Assembly (NCBI RefSeq): GCF_021261325.1
Contig: NZ_JAJSBI010000009.1
Span: 124,001-188,000, forward strand
DNA length: 64,000 bases
Origin: Streptomyces guryensis
GTDB taxonomy: Bacteria; Actinomycetota; Actinomycetes; Streptomycetales; Streptomycetaceae
Direction of reading: 5' to 3'
In this document: positions 9,096 to 17,635 of the stretch, one piece after another
How positions within the stretch are numbered: position 1 is the first letter of the stretch
How the letters are laid out: every line of letters starts with the position of its first letter
The notes under the pieces: generated by a model
The model's input: only the letters and a program-made list of their open reading frames with translations
Told to the model about the DNA's origin: nothing
Databases searched by the model: none
Program-made: the position numbers and the translations under genes

Positions 9096-9851
9096 ATGAA
9101 GCAGGCCGAGTTCGACGGCAGGGGAAGCTGCATCCGATGGACGGAGACGCCCGGCGAGGAACCCGCGCGCGTGTATGTGCACGGCCTGGGCTCGATGTCG
9201 GCCGTGTACCACGCGCACATCGCGGCCCGCCCCGAACTCGCCGGCCGGCGCAGCCTGTTCGTCGATCTCCCCGGGCACGGCATCAGCGACCGCCCCGAAC
9301 ACTTCGGCTACACCCTCCAGGAGCACGCCGACGCGCTGGCCGCCGCCCTGGACGCGGCGGACCTGACGGGAGCCGAGCTGGTGGCGCACAGCATGGGCGG
9401 TGCCGTCGCCATCGTGCTCGCCCACCGGCGGCCCGATCTGGTATCCCGGCTGGTGCTCACGGAGGCCAACCTCGACGCCTTCCCGCCGCCCACCGCGGGA
9501 AGCAGCGGCATCGCCTCCCATGAGGAGGACGCGTTCGTCGACGGCGCCCACGCGCGCGTGCTGGAGAACGTCGGCCCCCTGTGGGCGGCGACCATGCGGC
9601 TGGCCGACCCGCGAGCCCTGCACCGCTCTGCCGTCGGCCTGCGGCGCGGCTCCGAGCCCGTCATGCGCTCCATCCTCGAACAGTTGCCGATCGAGCGCGT
9701 CTACCTGCAGGGCGAGCTGAGCGGTGAACTCGCGGGCAGACAAGCCCTGGAAGCGGCGGGCGTCCGGGTGGTGACCGTGGCCGGTGCGGGCCACAACGTC
9801 ATGTTCGACAACCCCGACGCCTTCGTGGCAGCGGTCGAGAGCCGCTGCTGA
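9096..9851 (+). CDS. Alpha/beta hydrolase
   Basis: Soluble alpha/beta-hydrolase-fold enzyme of 251 aa. It has an oxyanion region near VHGLGSM, the nucleophile elbow AHSMGG with Ser99, and the late catalytic histidine in GAGHN (His233). The strand-turn DLPGHGISDRP is typical of the proline-iminopeptidase / haloperoxidase-like branch. Start ATG 9096 has GAAGGAG 5 nt upstream; an open reading frame further upstream crosses the operator and is not used. Substrate unknown. Probably controlled by the divergent PadR regulator. Confidence 0.88.
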   Translation: MKQAEFDGRGSCIRWTETPGEEPARVYVHGLGSMSAVYHAHIAARPELAGRRSLFVDLPGHGISDRPEHFGYTLQEHADALAAALDAADLTGAELVAHSMGGAVAIVLAHRRPDLVSRLVLTEANLDAFPPPTAGSSGIASHEEDAFVDGAHARVLENVGPLWAATMRLADPRALHRSAVGLRRGSEPVMRSILEQLPIERVYLQGELSGELAGRQALEAAGVRVVTVAGAGHNVMFDNPDAFVAAVESRC

Positions 9852-9855
9852 GCCG

Positions 9856-10464
9856 TCAGTCCTCCCGTACGGCCAGTGCCAGGAAGCGGGCGTCCTCGTC
9901 GGTGTACGAGGTCATGCGCCAGCCCGAACCGGCCAGCAGTGGACAGAGGTTGGGCTCCGCGCGCAGATCGTCCGGAGTGATCCGGCGGCCCTGGCGGGCC
10001 GCCAGCGCCGCCCGGCCGATGGGGTGGAACAGCGCCAGCGTGCCGCCCGGCCGGACCACGCGGGCCAACTCCCGCAGATTCTCCGCAGGCTGGGGCAGAT
10101 GGGCGATGAGCCCGGCGGCGAACACGGCGTCCAGCGCCTCGGAGCGCAGCGGCAGTGCGGCGACGTCGGCGAGCAGCAGCTGTCCGTCGTGGCCCCTTCC
10201 GGCCCGTACGGCGGCCCGGAGCATGGCCGGGGTCAGATCGGCCCCGAGGACCACTCCCGAGGGCCCCACGGCGGCGCGCAGCGGCGTCAGGGCGCGCCCG
10301 GTGCCGCAGCCCGCGTCGAGTACCCGGGCGCCCTCGCGCAGCCCCAACTCGGCCACCGCGGCGGCGTAGGCGGGACCGTCGTCGGGGAACCGGCTGTCCC
10401 AGTCGGTGGCGCGGGCGCCGAAGAACTCCTGGACATGCGTGTGGTCGTCGCTCATGTTCCGCAT
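9856..10464 (-). CDS. Class I SAM-dependent methyltransferase
   Basis: 202 aa, methyltransferase-11-like Rossmann fold. Motif I reads VLDAGCGTGRALTPL, followed by the acidic ribose-binding GADLTPAML, a motif-II-like LLLADVAALPLRS and the post-motif VVRPGGTLALFHP. No extra substrate domain is visible. The ATG at 10464 has GAGGG close upstream; a second ATG at 10455 is possible. Its 3' end abuts the convergent hydrolase gene, four nt away. Substrate not predictable. Confidence 0.88.
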   Translation of the reverse strand: MRNMSDDHTHVQEFFGARATDWDSRFPDDGPAYAAAVAELGLREGARVLDAGCGTGRALTPLRAAVGPSGVVLGADLTPAMLRAAVRAGRGHDGQLLLADVAALPLRSEALDAVFAAGLIAHLPQPAENLRELARVVRPGGTLALFHPIGRAALAARQGRRITPDDLRAEPNLCPLLAGSGWRMTSYTDEDARFLALAVRED

Positions 10465-10608
10465 GATCCCTCACCGAAACGGATGGGCGCTGCTGCGCAC
10501 ACGTTCGAGCGGGGCGCGATCGTTCAGGTACCTCTCTGTGTCATATTCCAACAGCTTTCGAAATGCGCGCCCTTTGTGCGCCCCTGTGGGGACTAGCGTC
10601 CCGGGGCC

Positions 10609-11385
10609 ATGGGACACCTGGACCACGCCACCTTCGGCTGGCTTACCCCCGTGCTGTCGTATGTGATGGCCTGCATAGGCGCCGCACTGGGTCTGCGCTG
10701 TACGGTCCGTGCGCTGGGCGCCACCGGGCGCTCGCGCCGCAACTGGCTGATCACCGCCGCCTCCGCGATCGGCACCGGCATCTGGACCATGCACTTCGTG
10801 GCCATGCTCGGTTTCGGCGTCAGCGGCACCGACATCCGCTACGACGTGCCGCTCACCATCGTGAGCCTGCTCGTCGCCATGATCGTGGTCTGGGCAGGCG
10901 TCTTCGCCGTCGGCTACAGCCGTGATCGCACCCGCGCGCTCTTCCTCGGTGGACTGACCACCGGAATCGGCGTCGCGAGCATGCACTATCTGGGCATGGC
11001 CGCGGTACGGCTGCACGGCCACGTCAGCTACGACCCGGCGCTCGTCGCGCTCTCCGTCCTGATCGCCGTCGTCGCGGCGACGGCGGCCCTGTGGGCGGGG
11101 CTCAACATCAAGTCGCCCATCGCCGTCACCGTCGCCTCCCTGATCATGGGCGCCGCCGTGACCAGCATGCACTACACCGCGATGTTCGCGGTGCGCGTCC
11201 ATGTCACACCGTCCGGCCAGGCCCTGCCCGGGGCCACGGCGATGCAGTTCATCTTCCCCCTCGCCGTCGGCCTCGGCTCCTACCTCTTCCTGACCTCGGC
11301 CTTCGTCGCGCTGTCGCCGACGACCGGGGAGCGCGAGGCATCCGCCTCGGCCCAGCGGCCGGTCGAGAGCGCCGTCGCCAACTGA
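10609..11385 (+). CDS. MHYT-domain integral-membrane sensor protein
   Basis: 258 aa with about seven hydrophobic segments and the three MHYT repeats: TMHFVAML (about residue 64), SMHYLGM (about 126) and SMHYTAMF (about 186). In this family the Met/His/Tyr residues near the outer membrane face are proposed to bind copper and sense oxygen, CO or NO. There is no GGDEF/EAL or kinase output domain, so it must signal through a partner. It lies 44 nt upstream of the conservon kinase in the same orientation, which makes that kinase the obvious partner by inference. Confidence 0.9.
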   Translation: MGHLDHATFGWLTPVLSYVMACIGAALGLRCTVRALGATGRSRRNWLITAASAIGTGIWTMHFVAMLGFGVSGTDIRYDVPLTIVSLLVAMIVVWAGVFAVGYSRDRTRALFLGGLTTGIGVASMHYLGMAAVRLHGHVSYDPALVALSVLIAVVAATAALWAGLNIKSPIAVTVASLIMGAAVTSMHYTAMFAVRVHVTPSGQALPGATAMQFIFPLAVGLGSYLFLTSAFVALSPTTGEREASASAQRPVESAVAN

Positions 11386-11429
11386 CGACGGCCCGGTCCG
11401 CCCCCGAACCACTCCCGAGCGAGGAGGCC

Positions 11430-13952
11430 ATGCGTACACCCCGTAGGACCCCCAGCCGCGGCGCCGAGGCGCCGCCAACGCCTCCCGTGCGCGGCCGTCG
11501 CGCCCACGCCGGTCCACCCGCCGACGAGGCCCCCGACGAACCCGCGGACGTGCTGCCGACCGATGCACCCGCGCCCGGGGGCCGCTGGCGGATACGGCCG
11601 CGCACCGTCCGCGCCAAAATCGTCTGCCTGCTGATGGTTCCGGTCGTCTCGCTGCTGGCCCTGTGGGCGTACGCCACCGTCACCACCGCCCAGGACGTGG
11701 CGCGGCTACGGCAGTTGCAGCGCGTCGACTCCGAGATCCGCACCCCGATCGCCACGGCGGTCGCCGCACTGCAGGCCGAGCGCTCGGCGGCGGTGCGCTG
11801 GGCGACCGCCCCGTCGGCCGGGCGGAGCGACGACTACCAGAAGGTCGCGGACCGCACCGACCAGGCCGTCGCAGCGCTGCGGCTCGGAGGCGGCAACACG
11901 GTGGCCGACAGTGAGGAACTGCCCTCCGGAGTGGCCCAGCGGCTCAAGGCCTTCGTCGCCGGTGCCCAACAGCTGCGTTCCCTGCGCACCGCGGTGCTCG
12001 ACCGCCGCGCGCACTGGGACATGGCATACGGGCAGTACACCAGCACCATCAACAGCGCCTTCGCGGTCGGTGGCGCGCTCACCGGCATCCAGGACGCCGA
12101 CCTGGGCTCCGACGCGCGCGTACTGCTCGAATTCTCCCGTGCGGGCGAGGCGTTGGCCCAGGAGGACTCGGTGCTCTCGGGTGCCCGTTTGGCCGGTGGT
12201 CTCAGTGGCGAGCGGCTGCGGCTGTTCACCGGTGCCGTCGACACCCGCCGCACGCTCACCCAGGGCGCCGTGGCCGACCTGAGCGGCCCCGAACGCACCG
12301 CCTGGCGCGACCTCGCCGACGACAGCGCCTATGCCGCTCTGGGCAGCACGGAGGACCGGATCCTCACCGCCGCCCCCGGTGGGCGGGCGGTCGCGGCAGC
12401 ACCCGAAGCCACCTGGAACACGGCGCACACGCGCGTGCAGGAGGGCATGCGGACGATCGAGCAGGACGCCGGGCGCGGCGTCGCACACCGCGCCGACCCG
12501 TTCACGCGCGGCCTGCTCACCCCGGCCGGCGCCGCGGTGCTCCTCGGCCTTGCCGCGGTGGCCGCGTCGCTCGTCATCTCGGTCCGCATCGGACGCGGCC
12601 TCGTCGTCGAGCTGGTGAGCCTGCGCAACAGCGCCCTGGAGATCGCCCGCCGCAACCTTCCCGAAGCCATGCGGAAGCTGCGTGCCGGCGAGGAGATCGA
12701 CATCCAGGCCGAGGCCCCGCCGGGACCACCGGCCGAGGACGAGACCGGACAGGTCGCCGAGGCCCTCGGCACGGTCCACCGCGCCGCCCTGCGGGCCGCC
12801 GTGGAGCGCGCCGAACTCGCCAGCGGCATCTCCGGGGTCTTCGTCAACCTCGCCCGCCGCAGCCAGATCCTCGTCCACCGCCAACTGAGCCTCCTCGACA
12901 GCATGGAACGCCGCTCCGACGACCCGAACGAGCTGAGCGACCTGTTCCGCCTCGACCACCTCACCACCCGGATGCGGCGCCACGCCGAGAGCCTGATCAT
13001 CCTCTCCGGCGCGGCACCCGGCCGGGCCTGGCGCATGCCGGTCTCGCTGACCAACGTGGTGCGCGCGGCCGTGTCCGAAGTCGAGGACTACGCGCGCGTG
13101 GAGGTGCGACAGCTCCCCGAGTCAGCCGTCGTCGGCTCGGTCGTCGCCGACCTCACCCACCTCTTGGCCGAGGTCGTCGAGAACGCCGCCCAGTTCTCGC
13201 CGCCTCACACACGCGTGCGCATCACCGGCGAACCCGTGGGCAACGGCTACGTCATCGAGGTCGAGGACCGCGGCCTGGGCATGGGCTCGGAGACCCTCAC
13301 CGAGGCCAACCGCCGCATCGAGCAGTCCGAGGCCCTCGACCTCTTCGACAGCGACCGGCTCGGTCTCTTCGTGGTCAGCAGGCTCGCGGCCCGCCACGGA
13401 ATCAAGGTGCACCTGCGCACCTCCCCCTACGGCGGCACCACCGCAGTCGTCCTGCTGCCCACCGCCCTCCTGCACGGCGGCGCGGCGGAACGTTCCCCCG
13501 GCAAGGCCGCGGACCCGCAGCGGCCGACGGAACGCGAGTACGCGCGCGTGCCCGGCGGCACCCCGACCCAGGACTCCGTCCCGGCGACGACCGAGCGGCC
13601 CGCGCTGGTGGCCCACGCACCGGCCGTGGTGGACACGACGTCCGACACCCCACCCCCCGGAGTCACCACCTTGCGCCTGCACCGTCCCCCGGAGGACACC
13701 GAAGAGTCCGACGACCTGCCCCGCCGCGTACGCCAGGCAAGTCTCGCCCCCCAACTGCGCGAACAGCGCACCGAGGAGCCCGCCCACCCGCCGGCCTCCG
13801 CCCGCGACGACCGGCGTACCCCCGAGATCGTGCGGGACCGCATGGCCGCCTACCGCGAGGGCTGGACGCGCGGCGGCGGCAGGCAACCCGGCCGCGGCGT
13901 GAAACCGGAACCCACACCGCGCAGCGACAGCAGTGAAGGAGACCGCGCATGA
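11430..13952 (+). CDS. cvnA: Conservon sensor histidine-kinase-like protein CvnA (NIT domain)
   Basis: 840 aa membrane protein. Order: Pro-rich cytoplasmic N-terminus (1-60), transmembrane helix about 62-84, extracytoplasmic nitrate/nitrite-sensing-like helical domain about 90-360, second helix about 363-388, HAMP-like linker, then the conservon DHp-like segment (FRLDHLTTRMRRHAESL) and a HATPase domain with the N box around Asn585 (EVVENAAQF) and G1 box around Asp613 (EDRGLGM). A disordered Pro/Arg/Glu tail of about 150 residues ends the protein. Start ATG 11430 follows GAGGAGG closely. The stop overlaps cvnB (ATGA). In Streptomyces conservons CvnA passes signals to the CvnB-CvnC-CvnD complex at the membrane. 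Confidence 0.93.
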   Translation: MRTPRRTPSRGAEAPPTPPVRGRRAHAGPPADEAPDEPADVLPTDAPAPGGRWRIRPRTVRAKIVCLLMVPVVSLLALWAYATVTTAQDVARLRQLQRVDSEIRTPIATAVAALQAERSAAVRWATAPSAGRSDDYQKVADRTDQAVAALRLGGGNTVADSEELPSGVAQRLKAFVAGAQQLRSLRTAVLDRRAHWDMAYGQYTSTINSAFAVGGALTGIQDADLGSDARVLLEFSRAGEALAQEDSVLSGARLAGGLSGERLRLFTGAVDTRRTLTQGAVADLSGPERTAWRDLADDSAYAALGSTEDRILTAAPGGRAVAAAPEATWNTAHTRVQEGMRTIEQDAGRGVAHRADPFTRGLLTPAGAAVLLGLAAVAASLVISVRIGRGLVVELVSLRNSALEIARRNLPEAMRKLRAGEEIDIQAEAPPGPPAEDETGQVAEALGTVHRAALRAAVERAELASGISGVFVNLARRSQILVHRQLSLLDSMERRSDDPNELSDLFRLDHLTTRMRRHAESLIILSGAAPGRAWRMPVSLTNVVRAAVSEVEDYARVEVRQLPESAVVGSVVADLTHLLAEVVENAAQFSPPHTRVRITGEPVGNGYVIEVEDRGLGMGSETLTEANRRIEQSEALDLFDSDRLGLFVVSRLAARHGIKVHLRTSPYGGTTAVVLLPTALLHGGAAERSPGKAADPQRPTEREYARVPGGTPTQDSVPATTERPALVAHAPAVVDTTSDTPPPGVTTLRLHRPPEDTEESDDLPRRVRQASLAPQLREQRTEEPAHPPASARDDRRTPEIVRDRMAAYREGWTRGGGRQPGRGVKPEPTPRSDSSEGDRA

Positions 13953-14386
13953 TCCAGGACCCGAGCACGAGGGCCGACCGGCGATCCGGCGAACTCGACT
14001 GGCTGCTGGACGACTTGGTGCTGCGTGTGAGCGAAGTACGGCACGCCGTGGTGCTCTCCAACGACGGACTCGCCGTGGGCGCCTCGACCGACCTGCGCCG
14101 CGAGGACGCTGAGCACCTCGCCGCCGTGGCTTCCGGCTTCCACAGCCTGGCCAAGGGCGCGGGACGGCACTTCGGTGCCGGGGGTGTGCGCCAGACCATG
14201 GTGGAGATGGACGACGGCTTCCTGTTCGTGGCCGCCGCGGGCGACGGCTCCTGCCTCGCCGTACTCACCGCCGTCACCGCCGACATAGGCCTGGTGGCCT
14301 ACGAGATGGCACGACTGGTCAAACGCGTGGGCGAGCACCTGTACACGCCGACGCGCGTGGCCGCGCGGCCGCCGGCCGCCCGATGA
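13949..14386 (+). CDS. cvnB: Roadblock/LC7 protein CvnB
   Basis: 145 aa, the roadblock/LC7 fold that in bacteria regulates Ras-like GTPases. Characteristic strings are LDWLLDDLVLRVSEVRHAVVLSNDGL, the GAGRHFGAGGVRQTMVEM-like loop and a hydrophobic C-terminal helix. The start overlaps the cvnA stop by the ATGA arrangement, so the two are translationally coupled. Expected to bind CvnC and/or CvnD. A close paralogue is encoded at 16039-16452. Confidence 0.93.
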   Translation: MIQDPSTRADRRSGELDWLLDDLVLRVSEVRHAVVLSNDGLAVGASTDLRREDAEHLAAVASGFHSLAKGAGRHFGAGGVRQTMVEMDDGFLFVAAAGDGSCLAVLTAVTADIGLVAYEMARLVKRVGEHLYTPTRVAARPPAAR

Positions 14387-14408
14387 GGCGTGAGGGTGGC
14401 GCGCGCGC

Positions 14409-14822
14409 ATGAACGCGGACAGCACCGGCACCCTGCCCGAGCCGGGCAGCCAGTGGTACGACGGCGAGGCCGGGCCCCTCGTCCGGCCGTACGCCATGAC
14501 GGGCGGACGCACCAGGCCCGGCCCCACCGGGGTCCGCTTCGACCTGATCGCCCTGGTCACCCTGGACACGGGCGCACCAGGCGTCGAAGACGACACCGGG
14601 CTCGGGCCGGAACACCGTGCCCTCATCGGCCTGTGTCGCACCGAGACCCAGTCGGTCGCCGAACTCGCCGCTGGCGCCGACCTGCCCGTGGGCGTGGTCC
14701 GCGTGCTCCTCGGCGACCTGCTGGAACTCGGCTGCGTCACCGTCAGCCGTCCGGTACCGCCCGCACAGCTTCCTGACGAACGGATTCTGCGCGAGGTGAT
14801 CGAAGGGCTACGGGCGCTGTAG
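14409..14822 (+). CDS. cvnC: DUF742 protein CvnC
   Basis: 137 aa DUF742 protein, the third conservon component. The N-terminal LVRPYAMTGGRTRP motif and the C-terminal winged-helix-like part (TQSVAELAAGADLPVGVVRVLLGDL) identify it. The latter resembles a DNA-binding fold, but in conservons the protein is a complex member rather than a proven regulator. It follows cvnB after 22 nt and precedes cvnD by 63 nt in one operon. Confidence 0.92.
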   Translation: MNADSTGTLPEPGSQWYDGEAGPLVRPYAMTGGRTRPGPTGVRFDLIALVTLDTGAPGVEDDTGLGPEHRALIGLCRTETQSVAELAAGADLPVGVVRVLLGDLLELGCVTVSRPVPPAQLPDERILREVIEGLRAL

Positions 14823-14885
14823 ATGAACCTTCACCACCACCCGGTCCCGCACAGGGCAACCCGGCACTCCCGAGAGAAGTGATCG

Positions 14886-15491
14886 ATGGTCTCCGAGCAC
14901 TCCGACGCGCAGGACGGCGAGACGGCCGCACTGGCGTTGAAGATACTGGTCGCCGGCGGATTCGGCGTGGGCAAGACCACCCTGGTGGGCGCGGTCAGCG
15001 AGATCAGGCCGCTGCGCACCGAGGAACTGCTCAGCGAGGCGGGCCAGTTGGTGGACGACACCGACGGTGTGGACCAGAAGGTCACCACGACCGTCGCCAT
15101 GGACTTCGGGCGCATCACCATCAGGTCCGGCCTCTCCCTGTACCTCTTCGGCACACCGGGCCAGGACCGTTTCTGGTTCCTGTGGGACGAACTGTCCCAG
15201 GGAGCACTCGGCGCGGTGGTCCTCGCCGACACCCGGCGCCTGGAGGACTGCTTCCCGGCGGTGGACTACTTCGAGCACCGGCACATCCCGTTCGTGGTCG
15301 CCGTCAACTGCTTCACGGGCGCCCGCGCTTACGGCGCCCAGGACGTCTCACGCGCCCTGGACCTCGACCGGGGAACACCGGTGGTGCTGTGCGACGCCCG
15401 TGACCGCGACTCGGGGAAGGAAGTGCTGATCCGGCTCGTCGAGTACGCCGGGCGGATGCACACCGCCCGGCTCCTCGACTCGGTCGGCTGA
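14886..15491 (+). CDS. cvnD: Ras-like small GTPase CvnD
   Basis: 201 aa ATP/GTP-binding protein. P-loop GGFGVGKTT at residues 24-32, and a G3-type FGTPGQDRFWF where eukaryotic Ras has DTAGQE. The canonical NKxD is replaced by VNCF, as is usual for this family, so specificity is set differently from Ras. Expected to be peripheral on the membrane, held by CvnA/B/C, and to act as the output switch. Last gene of the conservon, convergent with the flavin-binding protein 26 nt away. Confidence 0.93.
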   Translation: MVSEHSDAQDGETAALALKILVAGGFGVGKTTLVGAVSEIRPLRTEELLSEAGQLVDDTDGVDQKVTTTVAMDFGRITIRSGLSLYLFGTPGQDRFWFLWDELSQGALGAVVLADTRRLEDCFPAVDYFEHRHIPFVVAVNCFTGARAYGAQDVSRALDLDRGTPVVLCDARDRDSGKEVLIRLVEYAGRMHTARLLDSVG

Positions 15492-15516
15492 CGGAGGTTC
15501 CCGGCGGGCGCCTCGC

Positions 15517-15945
15517 TCAGCTCGCGACGGCCTTCTCCGCCAGCACCTTGTCGATCGTGACACGGACGAGGAGTTCCCCCGGCACCCCGTTGCGGGCCCC
15601 GAACTCCTCGGCACGGTCCGCGCCCATGTAGCGCGCCCCGATGCGGGCGGCCCACCGCCTGAGCTCGTCGAGGTCCTCCGAAATCCGGGCACGGCCCTGC
15701 AGGACGACAAAGTCGAAGGGCGGCCGGTCGTCGTCCACGCACAGCGCGACCCGGCCGTCGCGCACGACATTGCGCCCCTTCACGCTCGTGCTCGCGGTGT
15801 TGAACACCACGTCGTCCCCGTCGAGTACGAACCAGATCGGGGTCACGTGCGGACTTCCGTCGGCCCGGACGGTCGCCAGCTTTCCGGTACGGGTGCCTTG
15901 CGAGACGAAGTCCCGCCATTCCTTGTCGGTCATCTTCTGCGCCAT
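15517..15945 (-). CDS. PPOX-class FMN/F420-dependent split-barrel oxidoreductase
   Basis: 142 aa split-barrel flavin-binding protein of the pyridoxamine-phosphate-oxidase-like superfamily. Conserved string: GKLATVRADGSPHVTPIWFVLDGDDVVFNT, with a K-x-RN motif (SVKGRNVVRDGRVAL) used for phosphate or F420/FMN contacts in relatives. Start ATG 15945 has AAGGAGG 8 nt upstream. Streptomyces relatives are mostly F420H2-dependent reductases, but sequence alone does not decide the cofactor. Confidence 0.88.
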   Translation of the reverse strand: MAQKMTDKEWRDFVSQGTRTGKLATVRADGSPHVTPIWFVLDGDDVVFNTASTSVKGRNVVRDGRVALCVDDDRPPFDFVVLQGRARISEDLDELRRWAARIGARYMGADRAEEFGARNGVPGELLVRVTIDKVLAEKAVAS

Positions 15946-16038
15946 GCCCCTATCCTCCTTGCCCGCGCAGCGGTCGTGGTGAAGGCTGGCGTGGAGATCC
16001 TCCGGCCAGGGGGAGTCATCACGCGGGGAGACCGGATC

Positions 16039-16452
16039 ATGGTGCAGAACCAGGGACTTGGCTGGCTGTTGGACGACCTGACCGAGCGCGTCGAACATGT
16101 GCGGCACGCACTGGTCCTGTCCAACGACGGTCTGGTGACGGGAGCGAGTACGGGGCTGAGGCGCGAGGACGCCGAGCATCTTGCCGCTGTCTCGTCCGGA
16201 CTGCACAGCCTGGCCAAGGGCTCGGGACGCCACTTCGGCGCGGGCAGAGTGCGCCAGACGATGATCGAGTTCGACGACGCGGTGCTGTTCGTCACCGCCG
16301 CCGGCACCAGCAGCTGTCTGTGCGTGCTCAGCGGAGCGGAGGCCGACATCGGCCAGATCGCCTACGAGATGACCCTGCTCGTCAACCGAGTCGGCGAACA
16401 CCTCGGCGTAGAGGCCCGACAGCCCGAGCGAACCCCGACCACAGAGAGCTGA
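16039..16452 (+). CDS. Orphan roadblock/LC7 protein (CvnB paralogue)
   Basis: 137 aa and very similar to CvnB upstream: both share LGWLLDDL/LDWLLDDL, VRHALVLSNDGL, the RREDAEHLAAV block, the HSLAKGSGRHFGAG loop and VRQTM. Start ATG 16039 has GGGGAG 8 nt upstream. No GTPase, DUF742 or kinase gene accompanies it, so it is an orphan copy, probably produced by duplication across the intervening PPOX gene. It could compete with or substitute for CvnB in the conservon complex; that is inference. Confidence 0.9.
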   Translation: MVQNQGLGWLLDDLTERVEHVRHALVLSNDGLVTGASTGLRREDAEHLAAVSSGLHSLAKGSGRHFGAGRVRQTMIEFDDAVLFVTAAGTSSCLCVLSGAEADIGQIAYEMTLLVNRVGEHLGVEARQPERTPTTES

Positions 16453-16479
16453 CCTGCACGTTTATCCTCTCCCCTGGAG

Positions 16480-16488
16480 TTATCCACA
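16480..16488 (+). other. Single DnaA-box match (TTATCCACA)
   Basis: One exact TTATCCACA lies in the 126-nt gap upstream of the DUF6397 gene. It stands alone. Streptomyces origins have many clustered boxes between dnaA and dnaN, so this is not an origin. It could be a titration or regulatory site, or chance. Confidence 0.3.
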
Positions 16489-16578
16489 GGCTTGCCACGA
16501 GATCCGCCGAAGCGGCTACGGTTTTTCCCGAGGCCACGCGAACGGCGTGAGCCACAGACTCCACGGGGGAGACCGGCC

Positions 16579-17634
16579 ATGTCAGGCAACACCGTCACAC
16601 AACCGCACCCCACCTCCTGCACGCCGAGCCGGGCGGCACGCGAACTGGGGCTCAGGCGAGGCGAGTTCGATCTCGCCGTGGACCTCGGATGCATCCGCAC
16701 CGTGCCCGACGAAGGGGGTGGGGGCCGACGGGTCACCCGCACCGAGATCGACCGGCTGCGCGCCGAGGGCGGCTTCCCCGAGACCCTGAAGCAACGCGTC
16801 GAAACCGTGGGCACCAAGGAAGGAGCGGACCTTCTGCAGGTCACGCCCGGCAGGTTCACGCGGCTGGCCCGGCTCGGCGTGGTCAAGCCCGTCAAGTTCT
16901 ACCTCAACCGGTACCGGGCCGTTGTCTGGCTCTATCTGGCCGAAGAGCTACGGCAGTTCGCGGCCGACGAGAACAAGGCGCCGCTGCTGAAGGGCCGTAC
17001 GCCCGCAGGCCCGCGGGAGCAGCTGGTGGCGGGGCTGGATCTGCGGCCCCGTAACTGGCGCGCGCGGAACCTCGGATTCCTGCTGCGGCGGGCCGACAGG
17101 CATCCGTGGGCGTGCGCCGCGGCCGTGGCCTCCCAGCTCGACGCCGTCCAGGTCGCGGAAATCGTGCAGGACCCCTACGAGCGCGTCCACTTGAACCGGT
17201 TCCGGGCCAGGCCGCAGGCGCACGGCGCACCGGACTCGCCCGCCGCGCACCTGGCCGAGAGCCTCACCATGGCGCAGGACCCGGACGAGATCGACTGGCT
17301 GCGGGCCGATCTCGCACAGGCGGTCAGCCATGCGCGCGCAGTCCAGCCCGCACCACGCCCGACCGTAAGGCCGAGGCCGGCGGAAGCACGGCAACAGGAA
17401 CAACCCACAACGCCGACGGCCGGGGAACTGGGCCCGCCCGTGCTGTCGACGGGCGTGGAACAGAATCCACCAGTGCTGTCGACGACCGCGGAACAGAACC
17501 CAACCGTGCCGTCGACGACCGTGGAACAGGCCCCGCCCATGCCTTCGACGACCGTGGAACAAGATCCGAACACGCCGGAAGAACCGGGACGCCCACGCGG
17601 TCTGCTGGGCCGGCTGCGCCGCAGAACGCCATAA
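16579..17634 (+). CDS. DUF6397 family protein with C-terminal repeats
   Basis: 351 aa from ATG 16579, with GGGGGA about 9 nt upstream. The N-terminal half is a compact helical region with an HTH-like segment (TPSRAARELGLRRGEFDLAV) and a second one (LLQVTPGRFTRLARLGVV), suggesting nucleic-acid binding. The C-terminal third is disordered, with four 11-residue repeats. Such DUF6397 proteins are common in Streptomyces and have no known function. The gene ends one nt from the convergent tesB. Confidence 0.85.
   Translation: MSGNTVTQPHPTSCTPSRAARELGLRRGEFDLAVDLGCIRTVPDEGGGGRRVTRTEIDRLRAEGGFPETLKQRVETVGTKEGADLLQVTPGRFTRLARLGVVKPVKFYLNRYRAVVWLYLAEELRQFAADENKAPLLKGRTPAGPREQLVAGLDLRPRNWRARNLGFLLRRADRHPWACAAAVASQLDAVQVAEIVQDPYERVHLNRFRARPQAHGAPDSPAAHLAESLTMAQDPDEIDWLRADLAQAVSHARAVQPAPRPTVRPRPAEARQQEQPTTPTAGELGPPVLSTGVEQNPPVLSTTAEQNPTVPSTTVEQAPPMPSTTVEQDPNTPEEPGRPRGLLGRLRRRTP
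17434..17565 (+). repeat. Four 33-bp tandem repeats inside the DUF6397 gene
   Basis: Four head-to-tail 33-nt units encode PPVLSTGVEQN, PPVLSTTAEQN, PTVPSTTVEQA and PPMPSTTVEQD. The units keep frame and differ by a few substitutions, so they are old enough to have diverged. The number of copies probably varies between strains. Confidence 0.85.
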
Positions 17635-17635
17635 G

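Noticed and set aside
16480-16488. DnaA box as evidence of a replication origin
   Set aside because: Only one box, with no dnaA, dnaN or box cluster nearby.
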